Below the pieces are notes generated by a model. It was given only the letters and a program-made list of their open reading frames with translations, was not told the origin of the DNA and ran no database searches. Positions 53,731 to 64,000 of a stretch of DNA of 64,000 nucleotides are shown here, one piece after another. Each line of letters begins with the position of its first letter. The first letter of the stretch is position 1. A program made the translations under genes and the position numbers. The stretch is from an uncultured Methanobacterium sp. (GTDB taxonomy: Archaea; Methanobacteriota; Methanobacteria; Methanobacteriales; Methanobacteriaceae), in contig NZ_OY762552.1 in assembly GCF_963666025.1 (NCBI RefSeq), positions 2,287,001 to 2,351,000 of the forward strand, written 5' to 3'.

Positions 53731-54915
53731 ATGATAACGTCCAATTTTATCCAAATAGTGAGATCGGATGGGATGGATGTAAACGGCAAGCAGGGTAATG
53801 TGTGGGCGTTCCGTTTTGCCTGTTCTTCGGCTTTTTCACCCATTGAGCAGGAAATAGGAAACCCCAATGGAACTATTGGATCCGTGACCATGGGAATAGG
53901 AGAACGCATAATCAAGGGTGAAACTCCTGAGTTGTTCTACAGCAATGGGCAGATTGTCTATAAAATCAAAGATAAAGATGACCTGATACTTCTACTCGAT
54001 CCAACAACAGGCATTGTCAGAGACGTTGCTAATGGAATAACCGGAGCCTACTGCTACCACAACCAGATAACCAACCGTCGAATTGAATTGGCACAGAATT
54101 TAACTAGTAATGATCCGAATGTTCAACCTGAGTTTCCTTTGCTTATTAGTAGTGTGTCGCTGAATATTGCTAAAGAAATTCCTGAAATCATTGGACCTAT
54201 TGTGGAATCACTTATTGCAGTGGGCGGGACAATTAGTTTTGAAGCTGTTATGACAGTTGCAGGGCCTATATTATTAGTAGCAGCACCGATTGCATTACTT
54301 GAAGTTATGAGGCCCCAAATGATAGAGCAAGCTGAAAGTGAAGGGAATTTTAACACCGCTGAATGGTGGCGGCAGAGTTTTATGGATAGATGGAAAGATG
54401 CTCTGTACTTCATTATTTTCCAATCTGGCGGATGGTCAGATGTACTAAATGAACAAAACGCATACATTAACAGAATTAATCAACCATTATACGAACAAAG
54501 AGACCTAGAATGGCAAGAATTTTATGATAACTTTTGGGGTGGAATTAACTTTTTAATGGAAAATGGAGATGATAGACAAACCACATTGCCTGAGTTTTGG
54601 ATGCAACAAGCGATTGATAATATGGGTGTAGGAGGGGCTAGTGGAGGTCCAGATGAATGGTCAGAAGTGATTAAGAATATATGTATTGAGATTAGGAATA
54701 ATGTTATTGATGTGTATGAGGGCATACAAGCAGGGGATCCAGTAGCAATTGTTAAAGGTGGTGTTGGTTTTGGAGGAGGTGTTTTATTGTTATTTACAGT
54801 AGTAAGAGGTATTAGTTTTGATATTATTGAAGAATCTTATCAGAAATATATGCAATTTAGCGGAAATTCTACATCAGGAAGTTCAGGTGGTGGTGGAGGA
54901 GGTGTAATTCCTTAA
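53731..54915 (+). CDS. orphan adhesin tip: conserved module fragment joined to a different tail
   Basis: 394 residues without signal peptide. Residues about 10-140 match the second half of the adhesin's conserved module (GNVWAFRFACSSAFSPIEQE through AQNLTSNDPNVQPE); 150 bases are identical. Directly after DPNVQPE the sequence becomes unrelated to the adhesin tail: a hydrophobic region (VGGTISFEAVMTVAGPILLV), a Trp-rich helical part (FWGGINFLMENGD), a second glycine-rich hydrophobic stretch (GGVGFGGGVLLLFTVV) and a Ser/Gly end. The layout parallels the other tail. The ATG has no convincing ribosome site and no TATA box was found, so this may be a silent donor cassette for exchange into the full gene, or an internal start after duplication. 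Confidence 0.75.
   Translation: MITSNFIQIVRSDGMDVNGKQGNVWAFRFACSSAFSPIEQEIGNPNGTIGSVTMGIGERIIKGETPELFYSNGQIVYKIKDKDDLILLLDPTTGIVRDVANGITGAYCYHNQITNRRIELAQNLTSNDPNVQPEFPLLISSVSLNIAKEIPEIIGPIVESLIAVGGTISFEAVMTVAGPILLVAAPIALLEVMRPQMIEQAESEGNFNTAEWWRQSFMDRWKDALYFIIFQSGGWSDVLNEQNAYINRINQPLYEQRDLEWQEFYDNFWGGINFLMENGDDRQTTLPEFWMQQAIDNMGVGGASGGPDEWSEVIKNICIEIRNNVIDVYEGIQAGDPVAIVKGGVGFGGGVLLLFTVVRGISFDIIEESYQKYMQFSGNSTSGSSGGGGGGVIP
53796..53945 (+). repeat. 150-bp perfect repeat, copy in orphan tip
   Basis: Identical to 51021-51170 in the full-length adhesin gene. It gives enough uninterrupted homology for recombination that would replace the adhesin tail with the orphan tail. Confidence 0.93.
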
Positions 54916-55075
54916 ATTTTTTAGTAATATAAGAGACTGTCCATTAATTCAAAATCAAAAAAATCAGGATAAACAGAGATTTAAATTGTGAAATAAGCAA
55001 TATTATTTTGGTATCAAAATTAATTATGAGACAGTAGTATAATAACCATTCAAATATGAATTGGAGGATCATAAT

Positions 55076-55573
55076 ATGGGATTACGGGGAATTGTTAAAA
55101 ATGAATTTAATAAAAAATCACTGTTTAATGAAGGCAATAAATACCTTGAAGAAGGTGAATTTGATAAAGCACAAAAATGCTATGATGAAATTTTAAAGCT
55201 AGACCCTTCTTCTGTTAACGCATGGTATAATAACGGATTGATTTTTTTCAAAATAAAGAAATATATGAAATCTATTGAATTTTTTGATAATGCATTGGAT
55301 TTAGAACCTGGAAATATCAAAGCATTGATTAATAAAGGGTTGGCTCTTGGATCTCTCAATAAATATGAGAAGTCATATGCTTGTTTTGATAAGGCCTTAA
55401 AATTGAATCCTAAAAATGCCGAAACGTGGTATGGAAAAGGTATAGTACTTGGAAAAAATGGAAAATACCCGGAAGCTATTGAACATTTTGATAGAGCTTT
55501 GGAATTAAATCCTGATTTTAAGCCGGCTAAAGATTCTAAAAAGCTTATTAAGTCTATTAATCGACTGCCATGA
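55076..55573 (+). CDS. TPR protein 2 following the orphan tail
   Basis: 165 residues, four TPR units (FNEGNKYLEEGEFDKAQKCYDEIL, AWYNNGLIFFKIKKYMKSIEFF, ALINKGLALGSLNKYEKSYACF, TWYGKGIVLGKNGKYPEAIEHF). The start at 55076 is chosen over a TTG five codons earlier because GGAGGATCA lies just before it, and the protein then begins MGLRGIVKNEFNKKS, parallel to MGLFKNFRNKSKLKK of TPR protein 1. Like that protein it directly follows a tail-encoding frame (160 bases). The strong ribosome site contrasts with the orphan before it. Cytoplasmic; partner unknown. Confidence 0.82.
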   Translation: MGLRGIVKNEFNKKSLFNEGNKYLEEGEFDKAQKCYDEILKLDPSSVNAWYNNGLIFFKIKKYMKSIEFFDNALDLEPGNIKALINKGLALGSLNKYEKSYACFDKALKLNPKNAETWYGKGIVLGKNGKYPEAIEHFDRALELNPDFKPAKDSKKLIKSINRLP

Positions 55574-55592
55574 ATTAATTTAACATTAGGTT

Positions 55593-56455
55593 TTGAATAT
55601 TCATGGGGAAAGGATCTATTTAAACTGGGTTGTAGTGAAGAGTTGTAATATTGTTAACGCAGCTTATCTTACGTATCAGAATTCTTATTTTCAGAATGTC
55701 TTCACTCAAATCCACTATGTTAATAGTTTGTTCTTAAATCCAGTGGGGTCCACCACTTTCGTGCCGAACCAGTATTTACAGCCCCTTATCGATTATTACC
55801 ATCTCGAAAACATGACATTTGATCAGCTGGAGGATTCTATTCTGTTGTTGGTTAAGATAAAAAATAATTTCACGGATAGTGAAATTGCTTTCATTAAAAA
55901 TCATCGCCTTGAATTTATAGACCTGGTTGGTTTTATCATGGCCTATCCTGGTGATGCTATTCAAACCATAAGCTTTGTGGACCCAGACAACAACCAGACT
56001 GTGAGTATAAACTTCCCAGGAAACCTCATACTCCGAATGAGCCCCATGATATATTATGACGGTTACATGGAGGATACCAATGGAACCCAGTATGACGTGT
56101 GTTATGAGGGTGTTAGAAGCTTTGCCATAGCCACCACTAAAGTTACCAACAGTGTGGTACAGTACTGGCTTAACAAACAATCACAATTTGCACATGGTGC
56201 AATGAAAGCAGCCTATGGAACATTCCTCACATCTCTCTTGGTAATTAAAGCTCATGATATGGTGGCGGATCAGGCAGCTACAGCTTATAATGTTACATGG
56301 GCTCGTACCACACTGGTAGTGGTTTCATGTTTTGATGATGCTAAAGAGGCTTATATTACAGATGAATCTGGTCTAAGGAGGGTTATGGATGTAAACGGCA
56401 CCTAATGTAATGTTTGAGCCTCGTTTGGCCTCTTTATCTGATTTTTACATATTGG
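55593..56455 (+). pseudogene. decayed orphan copy of the adhesin conserved module
   Basis: Homology to the adhesin begins near CATGGGGAA (about 55600, adhesin residue 2214) and runs through LNPVGSTTFVPNQYLQPLID and VWARTT-like regions to MDVNGT, where a TAA at 56403-56405 ends the frame. The bases after the stop (TAATGTTTGAGCCTCGTTTG and on to about 56445) are still recognisable as a worn copy of the start of the 150-bp block, with further stops. No signal peptide, weak TTG start, no ribosome site. One Cys of the parent (KCHD) is Ala here. It is the first half of the module, while the other orphan is the second half plus tail. Confidence 0.82.
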
Positions 56456-56478
56456 GGTTGGAAATATTCCAACTTGGA

Positions 56479-56847
56479 TCAAGGTGCTCCGCCTGCTCCT
56501 CCCAAATTTTCTCCAGTCACTGCATCAATTTCAATTTCACCCACATTCTGTCCGTTTTGGACGAGAGGAATAACATATACCTTCTTCCCATTAAATGTCT
56601 GGAGTACCGGAGTTCCGGTGGTTACACCAGGTTCTTTAACGTATTGTTGGGCTATACTTTTTGCTTTTTCAGGTGTTATCAGATTAGTGCTGTTTGTGGT
56701 ATTGTTAGTATTGTTGCTGTTGTTATTGCTCTGGTTAGACATGTTTTGAGTGTTATTCTGGGTGGTGTTAGTATTGGTAGTGCATCCAGAAACAAATACC
56801 ATTAAAATTATTAAAGCCAGCAGGGCCACTGTTGATTTTTTAATCAT
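56479..56847 (-). CDS. lipoprotein with PepSY-like domain
   Basis: 122 residues. Seen: lipoprotein signal peptide (ALLALIILMVFVSGC, lipid-attachment Cys at about 22), an Asn/Thr-rich spacer with many N-glycosylation sequons, and a PepSY-type domain (ITPEKAKSIAQQYV ... VYVIPLVQNGQNVGEIEIDAVTGENLG). PepSY domains are thought to restrain proteases or bind wall components. AGGGGT lies before the ATG. Convergent with the decayed adhesin module, only about 25 bases from its last recognisable remnant. Confidence 0.82.
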   Translation of the reverse strand: MIKKSTVALLALIILMVFVSGCTTNTNTTQNNTQNMSNQSNNNSNNTNNTTNSTNLITPEKAKSIAQQYVKEPGVTTGTPVLQTFNGKKVYVIPLVQNGQNVGEIEIDAVTGENLGGAGGAP

Positions 56848-57077
56848 TTTATCTACCCCTTAACCATTGATCAGATTCCTAAATATTGATCATCAATTAA
56901 TTTATAGATGAACCTTTATTCCTATAAAATTATGGTATTTCCACATTAGATGATCATGAAAATTAGGTTAATGAATTTAAATAAACACCTTAAATAATAA
57001 AATACTCCCTATTTTAACTTAAAATTTAAAATTTAAATAATTAGATTTTTAAAATAATCAGATATTCACTGGAATAA

Positions 57078-57869
57078 TCAGCCAATATCCTCTTTTATCA
57101 TCTGCCGGTGGGGACATAGGAACGTGGTTCTACCACCTACTTTTATAGTCTCCAATTTTTCTCCCTCCGGGCATTCACCACCTTTATGGCGGTGGGGGAG
57201 AAGATAAGATTCTGGAAGGGATTTGATATTATCATTACATTCTATGGCTTTCTGCAGTACCTTTTTCATATTCTGAAAAATTTGTTCCCATTCCTGTTTA
57301 TTTAAAAGATCTGCACGGGTCACAGGATGCACTCCGCTCTGGTAGAGTATCTCATCAGCATATAAATTACCAATACCTGCTAAAAGGTTTTGGTTAAGGA
57401 GTAATGGTTTCATCATCCCTTTTCTGGACTTAAATATTTTCTGAAAATCTTCAAAATTTACTTCCAGGGCATCAGGACCCAATCCTTTACTTTCAATGAA
57501 TTCTTCAGGATCAGGCGTCAGGCCCAGTTTACCAAATTTACGGGCATCATCAAAGGCCAAATAGTTACCACCAGAAAATTTTATTAATAAACGAGGATAT
57601 TTGGAACTATTCTGGTTATCGTAGTGCAAATAGCCAGTCATTCCAAAATGCATTATGAGAAACAGGTCATTATCTAGTTTTCCAAAAAGATATTTCCCGT
57701 ATCTAATGCTGTCTGTAAATTCATGCCCTTCCAATGCTTTTTCCATCTGGCGGCTACTGGTTTCCACCAGGATTTCCGGACTGATCATGTTCACCTTGGT
57801 TATTAGTTGGTGGAGGGCTGTCTTATCAAAGTAATTCTTAAATATCTCCACACTGGGTAGTTCAGGCAT
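57078..57869 (-). CDS. Fpg/Nei family DNA glycosylase
   Basis: Bifunctional glycosylase/AP lyase for oxidised bases. Seen: MPELPSVE with the catalytic Pro and Glu right after Met, the conserved Lys in SIRYGKYLFGK, MHFGMTGYL, FDDARKFGKL, and the H2TH region MMKPLLLNQNLLAGIGNLYADEILYQSGVHP. The C-terminal zinc finger is unusual: only one Cys remains in each pair (GGECPEG and FLCPHRQ), though the DNA-contacting VGGRTTFLCP is kept. Zinc may be held by His residues (HRHKGGEC, CPHR) or the finger may be zincless. Length 263 is slightly short. Confidence 0.88.
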   Translation of the reverse strand: MPELPSVEIFKNYFDKTALHQLITKVNMISPEILVETSSRQMEKALEGHEFTDSIRYGKYLFGKLDNDLFLIMHFGMTGYLHYDNQNSSKYPRLLIKFSGGNYLAFDDARKFGKLGLTPDPEEFIESKGLGPDALEVNFEDFQKIFKSRKGMMKPLLLNQNLLAGIGNLYADEILYQSGVHPVTRADLLNKQEWEQIFQNMKKVLQKAIECNDNIKSLPESYLLPHRHKGGECPEGEKLETIKVGGRTTFLCPHRQMIKEDIG

Positions 57870-58162
57870 TTAGTCACCATTAAATTTCATTGTCACTTTT
57901 AGAGTTAATTACCATTTAGTTTAGAGTTTATAAAAAAAGTTCTTTGGGGTAGATTTATTCAAAATAAATCTTTAGTAGATTTCTAGGTAACTTTCTAGGT
58001 AACTTCTAGTAAATTGACTTTAAACTAGTTTCAAAAATAGTAATTTCAAATGGAGGACTTGAATTACATATTAAATTGGACTTTTAGATTAAACTTCAAG
58101 CAAAAATTTGACTTTTAAGGAAATTAATATTAACTACAATAATATTGGCTTGAATACGATAC
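57870..58162. other. intergenic space between fpg-like gene and glnK1 terminator
   Basis: AT-rich; TTTCTAGGTAAC-like sequence occurs twice near 57980-58007. No gene, hairpin or operator recognised. It should include the promoter of the glycosylase gene. Confidence 0.4.
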
Positions 58163-58184
58163 TTAAAAAAAGAAAAGAAAAAAG
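58163..58184 (-). terminator. oligo-T terminator after glnK1
   Basis: On the minus strand, TTTTTTCTTTTCTTTTTTT follows about 40 bases after the glnK1 stop. The complement reads like a ribosome site (AAAGGAGGT) on the plus strand but leads to no gene. Confidence 0.55.
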
Positions 58185-58221
58185 GAGGTAAGGGGGGTTG
58201 AAAGTGGATTTTTGGAGGGTG

Positions 58222-58560
58222 TTAGACTGCTTTTTCTCCCCTTTCTCCTGTTCTGATACGGACAACGTCTTCTACCGGTGAGATGAATATTTTCCCATCT
58301 CCTATATCCCCGGTCTGTGCTGTTTCTACTATTGATTTAACAACACTGTCTGCATCTTCATCGGCTACGATGATCTCCAGACGGGTTTTGGGTAGCATGT
58401 CGATCCGGTAATCACTCCCTCTGTAACTTTCAGTGATGCCTAGTTGTCTTCCACGACCTTTTACTTCGGTCACGGTGATTCCGTTGCATCCTATTGTTTC
58501 GAGGGCATCTTTAACTTCATCTAATTTGTTTGGTCGAATTATGGCCACTATTTCTTTCAT
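58222..58560 (-). CDS. glnK: nitrogen regulatory PII protein GlnK (first copy)
   Basis: Trimeric PII protein that blocks the ammonium channel and senses 2-oxoglutarate and ATP/ADP. Seen: KEIVAIIRPNKLDEVKDAL, T-loop RGSDYRIDMLPK with Tyr51 when counted from the second Met, B-loop TGDIGDGKIFISPVE and C-loop RIRTGERGEKAV. The start at 58560 is preferred to the ATG one codon earlier because it gives canonical Tyr51 numbering and a better distance to GAGG. It lies 25 bases downstream of amt and is co-transcribed. Confidence 0.95.
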   Translation of the reverse strand: MKEIVAIIRPNKLDEVKDALETIGCNGITVTEVKGRGRQLGITESYRGSDYRIDMLPKTRLEIIVADEDADSVVKSIVETAQTGDIGDGKIFISPVEDVVRIRTGERGEKAV

Positions 58561-58588
58561 CATATCGCCTCTGCTTGCGCATATTTAT

Positions 58589-59815
<1,227 letters not shown>

Positions 59816-60014
59816 TGATTTTTTCCTCCTTTATTCATCTTATATTTAACTTTAGTTTTTTCAAAGATATTTGTAAACAAAGATACAAACACTATTTTTT
59901 TATTTATTAGAGATATTCTGGTGGTTATGGGCTTAGGTCAAAGGCCTAAAGCACTTTTTTCCTATTTTTTCATTTTAGTATTTCATGAAAAATTCACCCC
60001 ATCTACCGGATATC

Positions 60015-60028
60015 GGAAGCATACTTCC
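60015..60028 (-). promoter_or_regulatory. NrpR-type operator of the first amt-glnK operon
   Basis: GGAAGCATACTTCC fits the GGAA-N6-TTCC consensus known for the nitrogen repressor NrpR of methanogens, and the palindrome extends one more base on each side. On the minus strand a TATA box (TTTATAAGG) lies at 60054-60062, so the predicted start of transcription falls at the operator edge. Leader about 200 bases. The rest of the 532-base space (59816-60347) is AT-rich and contains the T-rich terminator of glnK2 near 60285-60325. Confidence 0.8.
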
Positions 60029-60347
60029 GACAACTGATCATTGTACCTTCCTCCTTATAAATGTTTTGGTTAAAATGTAACGAAAAAACAATGCCCTGGT
60101 TTTGACAGGTTTTCAGGGTGATCCTTTAAGGTTAGTACACTAAATTAGGAGAATTATTTAAAAAAATTGTCTATTTAAAAAATTGCAACAATTGGTGAAT
60201 AAACTTAATGGATTGTTGGAGTAAGATTACTGAATATCTTATAGTAATATACAGAATAGCTTATAGTAAATTTATAGAATATTAAAAAAAATTAAAGAGA
60301 ATAAGGGTAAAAAAGATAAAAAATGGGAAACAAACAGTTTTTAAATA

Positions 60348-60686
60348 TTATATTGCTTTATCTCCCCGTTCTCCGGTACGGATTCGTATTACTTCTTCTA
60401 CTGGGGATATAAATATCTTCCCATCTCCAATGCAGCCAGTCTGGGCGCTTTTGACAATGGTGTCTACGATCCCGTCCACATCCTCGGTTTTTGCCACAAT
60501 TTCCAGTTGAGTTTTAGGGAGCAGATCTACTTTGTAGTCAGTGCCTCGGTAACTTTCAGTAATTCCTAACTGTATTCCCCGTCCTTTAACTTCTTTGACT
60601 GTCAGCCCATGGCAACCAATTTCTTCCAGAGCCTGTTTAACATCTTCTAGTTTATCGGGTCTGATGATAGTTATGATTTTTTTCAT
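60348..60686 (-). CDS. glnK: nitrogen regulatory PII protein GlnK (second copy)
   Basis: Second PII protein, 112 residues, close to the first. Seen: KKIITIIRPDKLEDVKQAL, T-loop RGTDYKVDLLPK with Tyr51, TGCIGDGKIFISPVE, RIRTGERGDKAI. A Cys replaces Asp in the B-loop (TGCIGDG versus TGDIGDG). Start preceded by GAGGTGATGAA. Pairs with the second Amt 58 bases upstream; tandem amt-glnK duplications are common in Methanobacterium. Confidence 0.95.
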   Translation of the reverse strand: MKKIITIIRPDKLEDVKQALEEIGCHGLTVKEVKGRGIQLGITESYRGTDYKVDLLPKTQLEIVAKTEDVDGIVDTIVKSAQTGCIGDGKIFISPVEEVIRIRTGERGDKAI

Positions 60687-60744
60687 TTCATCACCTCTAT
60701 GATCTCTATAAGGGTGTATGGCAGCTTTGTATTTTTAAAGCTGC

Positions 60745-61993
<1,249 letters not shown>

Positions 61994-62106
61994 ATATAAA
62001 ACAGTCTATTTTTGTTGTTTTTCCACTTTCAACAGTATAGGATCTCCTCCATTTTTGCCCAGTTGATCCATTAAAAGTTACCGGAATTCACTGGCAATAG
62101 GATGGG

Positions 62107-62120
62107 GGAAACATACTTCC
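62107..62120 (-). promoter_or_regulatory. NrpR-type operator of the second amt-glnK operon
   Basis: GGAAACATACTTCC, again GGAA-N6-TTCC and sharing CATAC with the other operator. TATA box GTTATATATAAC at 62134-62145 (minus strand reading is the same, as it is palindromic) puts the predicted transcription start inside the operator. Leader about 130 bases. The remainder of the 435-base space holds nothing else recognised besides the gltB terminator. Confidence 0.82.
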
Positions 62121-62384
62121 GATTATGGATTTTGTTATATATAACTTTTGCCCTTAAAAGTTAGAAAAAAGAATTTAATGATTTTAAACTTAATATTAAC
62201 TGGTTTAATTTAATATTTAGCCAATGAAAAATAGTAATTCAAATTCAAATCAGTTTTCCTTATAGAAAAATTTAGTATAATAGTTATGTTTTGAAAATGT
62301 GATTAAAAAATCTTATTAAAATTGTATGAAAAATTTTTATTTAAAATTTATTTAAATTTCATCAAAAATTAATTAAATATAAAA

Positions 62385-62412
62385 TAAAAGAAGATAAGGA
62401 GTTTGTATTTCT

Positions 62413-62422
<10 letters not shown>
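62385..62422 (-). terminator. hairpin plus T-rich terminator overlapping the glutamate synthase stop
   Basis: AAGGAGTT (62396-62403) pairs perfectly with AACTCCTT (62415-62422), 8-bp stem and 11-base loop, followed on the minus strand by a T-rich stretch. The outer arm overlaps the last codons of the gene. Confidence 0.6.
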
Positions 62423-63912
<1,490 letters not shown>

Positions 63913-64000
63913 CTATGACACCTCCTTTTTAGAATCTGTTTTGGGATTCATTTTATGGTTACTTTTAAGTACTTTGAAAACTGGGGCGGCAGAGTATTTG
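63913..64000 (-). CDS. partial C-terminus of an upstream gene, cut by the window end
   Basis: An open frame enters from beyond 64000 on the minus strand and ends with TAG at 63913-63915, directly abutting the ATG of the glutamate synthase gene. The visible 28 residues (KYSAAPVFKVLKSN, then MNPKTDSKKEVS) are not diagnostic. Likely another glutamate synthase subunit (amidotransferase or GXGXG domain), judged from usual gene order. The TAG-ATG contact indicates translational coupling. Confidence 0.5.
   Translation of the reverse strand, partial: KYSAAPVFKVLKSNHKMNPKTDSKKEVS

Noticed and set aside
53731..56405. Frameshift or sequencing error splitting one long adhesin into the orphan pieces
   Set aside because: The orphans are in the order second half then first half of the module, with intact TPR genes between, so no single frameshift can rejoin them.
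58181..58280. Strong AAAGGAGGT on the plus strand followed by a TTG frame
   Set aside because: It is the complement of the oligo-T terminator of glnK1; the frame ends within 30 codons inside glnK1.
60010..60050. 12-codon minus-strand frame with GGAGG-like ribosome site over the NrpR operator
   Set aside because: Its ribosome site overlaps the TATA box, so it would lie at or before the transcription start.

Overview
The window reads as a chromosomal segment of a mesophilic, pseudomurein-walled methanogen, most likely a Methanobacterium (order Methanobacteriales). The supporting signs are low G+C, archaeal TATA-type promoters with good Shine-Dalgarno sites, frequent TTG and GTG starts, a Cdc48/VAT ATPase, archease and RtcB, a DUF763 protein, an MJ1255-type glycosyltransferase, archaeal-type glutamate synthase, two Amt-GlnK pairs with NrpR-like GGAA-N6-TTCC operators, and very large adhesin-like surface proteins with beta-helix repeats. 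The species cannot be fixed from sequence reading alone.

Region 1 (0-20.5 kb) is a cell-surface glycan locus. It holds two large multidomain glycosyltransferases, two nucleotide-sugar dehydrogenases (UDP-ManNAc type and UDP-glucose type), an ABC glycan exporter (permease plus ATPase), two GT2 enzymes, a polyprenyl-phosphate sugar-1-phosphate transferase, an LCP (LytR-CpsA-Psr) protein and a DUF1616 membrane protein. Together they could make a lipid-linked surface polymer, export it and attach it to the wall. A secreted beta-helix/CARDB/SGNH protein with nearly identical 360-bp repeats and a complete insertion sequence (17-bp inverted repeats, 8-bp target duplication) sit inside this locus.

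Region 2 (20.6-43.3 kb) is mostly housekeeping: Cdc48, archease, a metzincin-like membrane protease, a second envelope group (GT-C enzyme, DUF362, flippase-like protein, UbiA-type prenyltransferase), RtcB, a 6-oxopurine type MTA/MTI phosphorylase, NadA, a GT2-GT28 fusion, DUF763, pterin dehydratase, a TPR protein and PdxS. Several intergenic spaces carry unrelated short tandem repeats, the clearest being a 36-bp repeat built from four 9-mers between cdc48 and archease.

Region 3 (43.5-56.5 kb) is the most unusual part. A 2824-residue secreted adhesin ends in a conserved module followed by a tail. Downstream lie two promoterless-looking partial copies of that conserved module: one joined to a completely different tail, the other decayed. 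TPR genes and a small four-helix membrane protein gene lie between them. A 150-bp block is base-for-base identical between the full gene and the first orphan, and the proteins diverge abruptly after a DPNVQPE motif. This looks like an archaeal counterpart of the CdiA/Rhs tip-plus-orphan-cassette arrangement.

Region 4 (56.5-64 kb) has a PepSY lipoprotein, an Fpg/Nei glycosylase with an incomplete zinc finger, two glnK-amt nitrogen operons each with an NrpR-like operator over the predicted transcription start, and the FMN/ferredoxin subunit of archaeal glutamate synthase, whose upstream partner runs off the window end.
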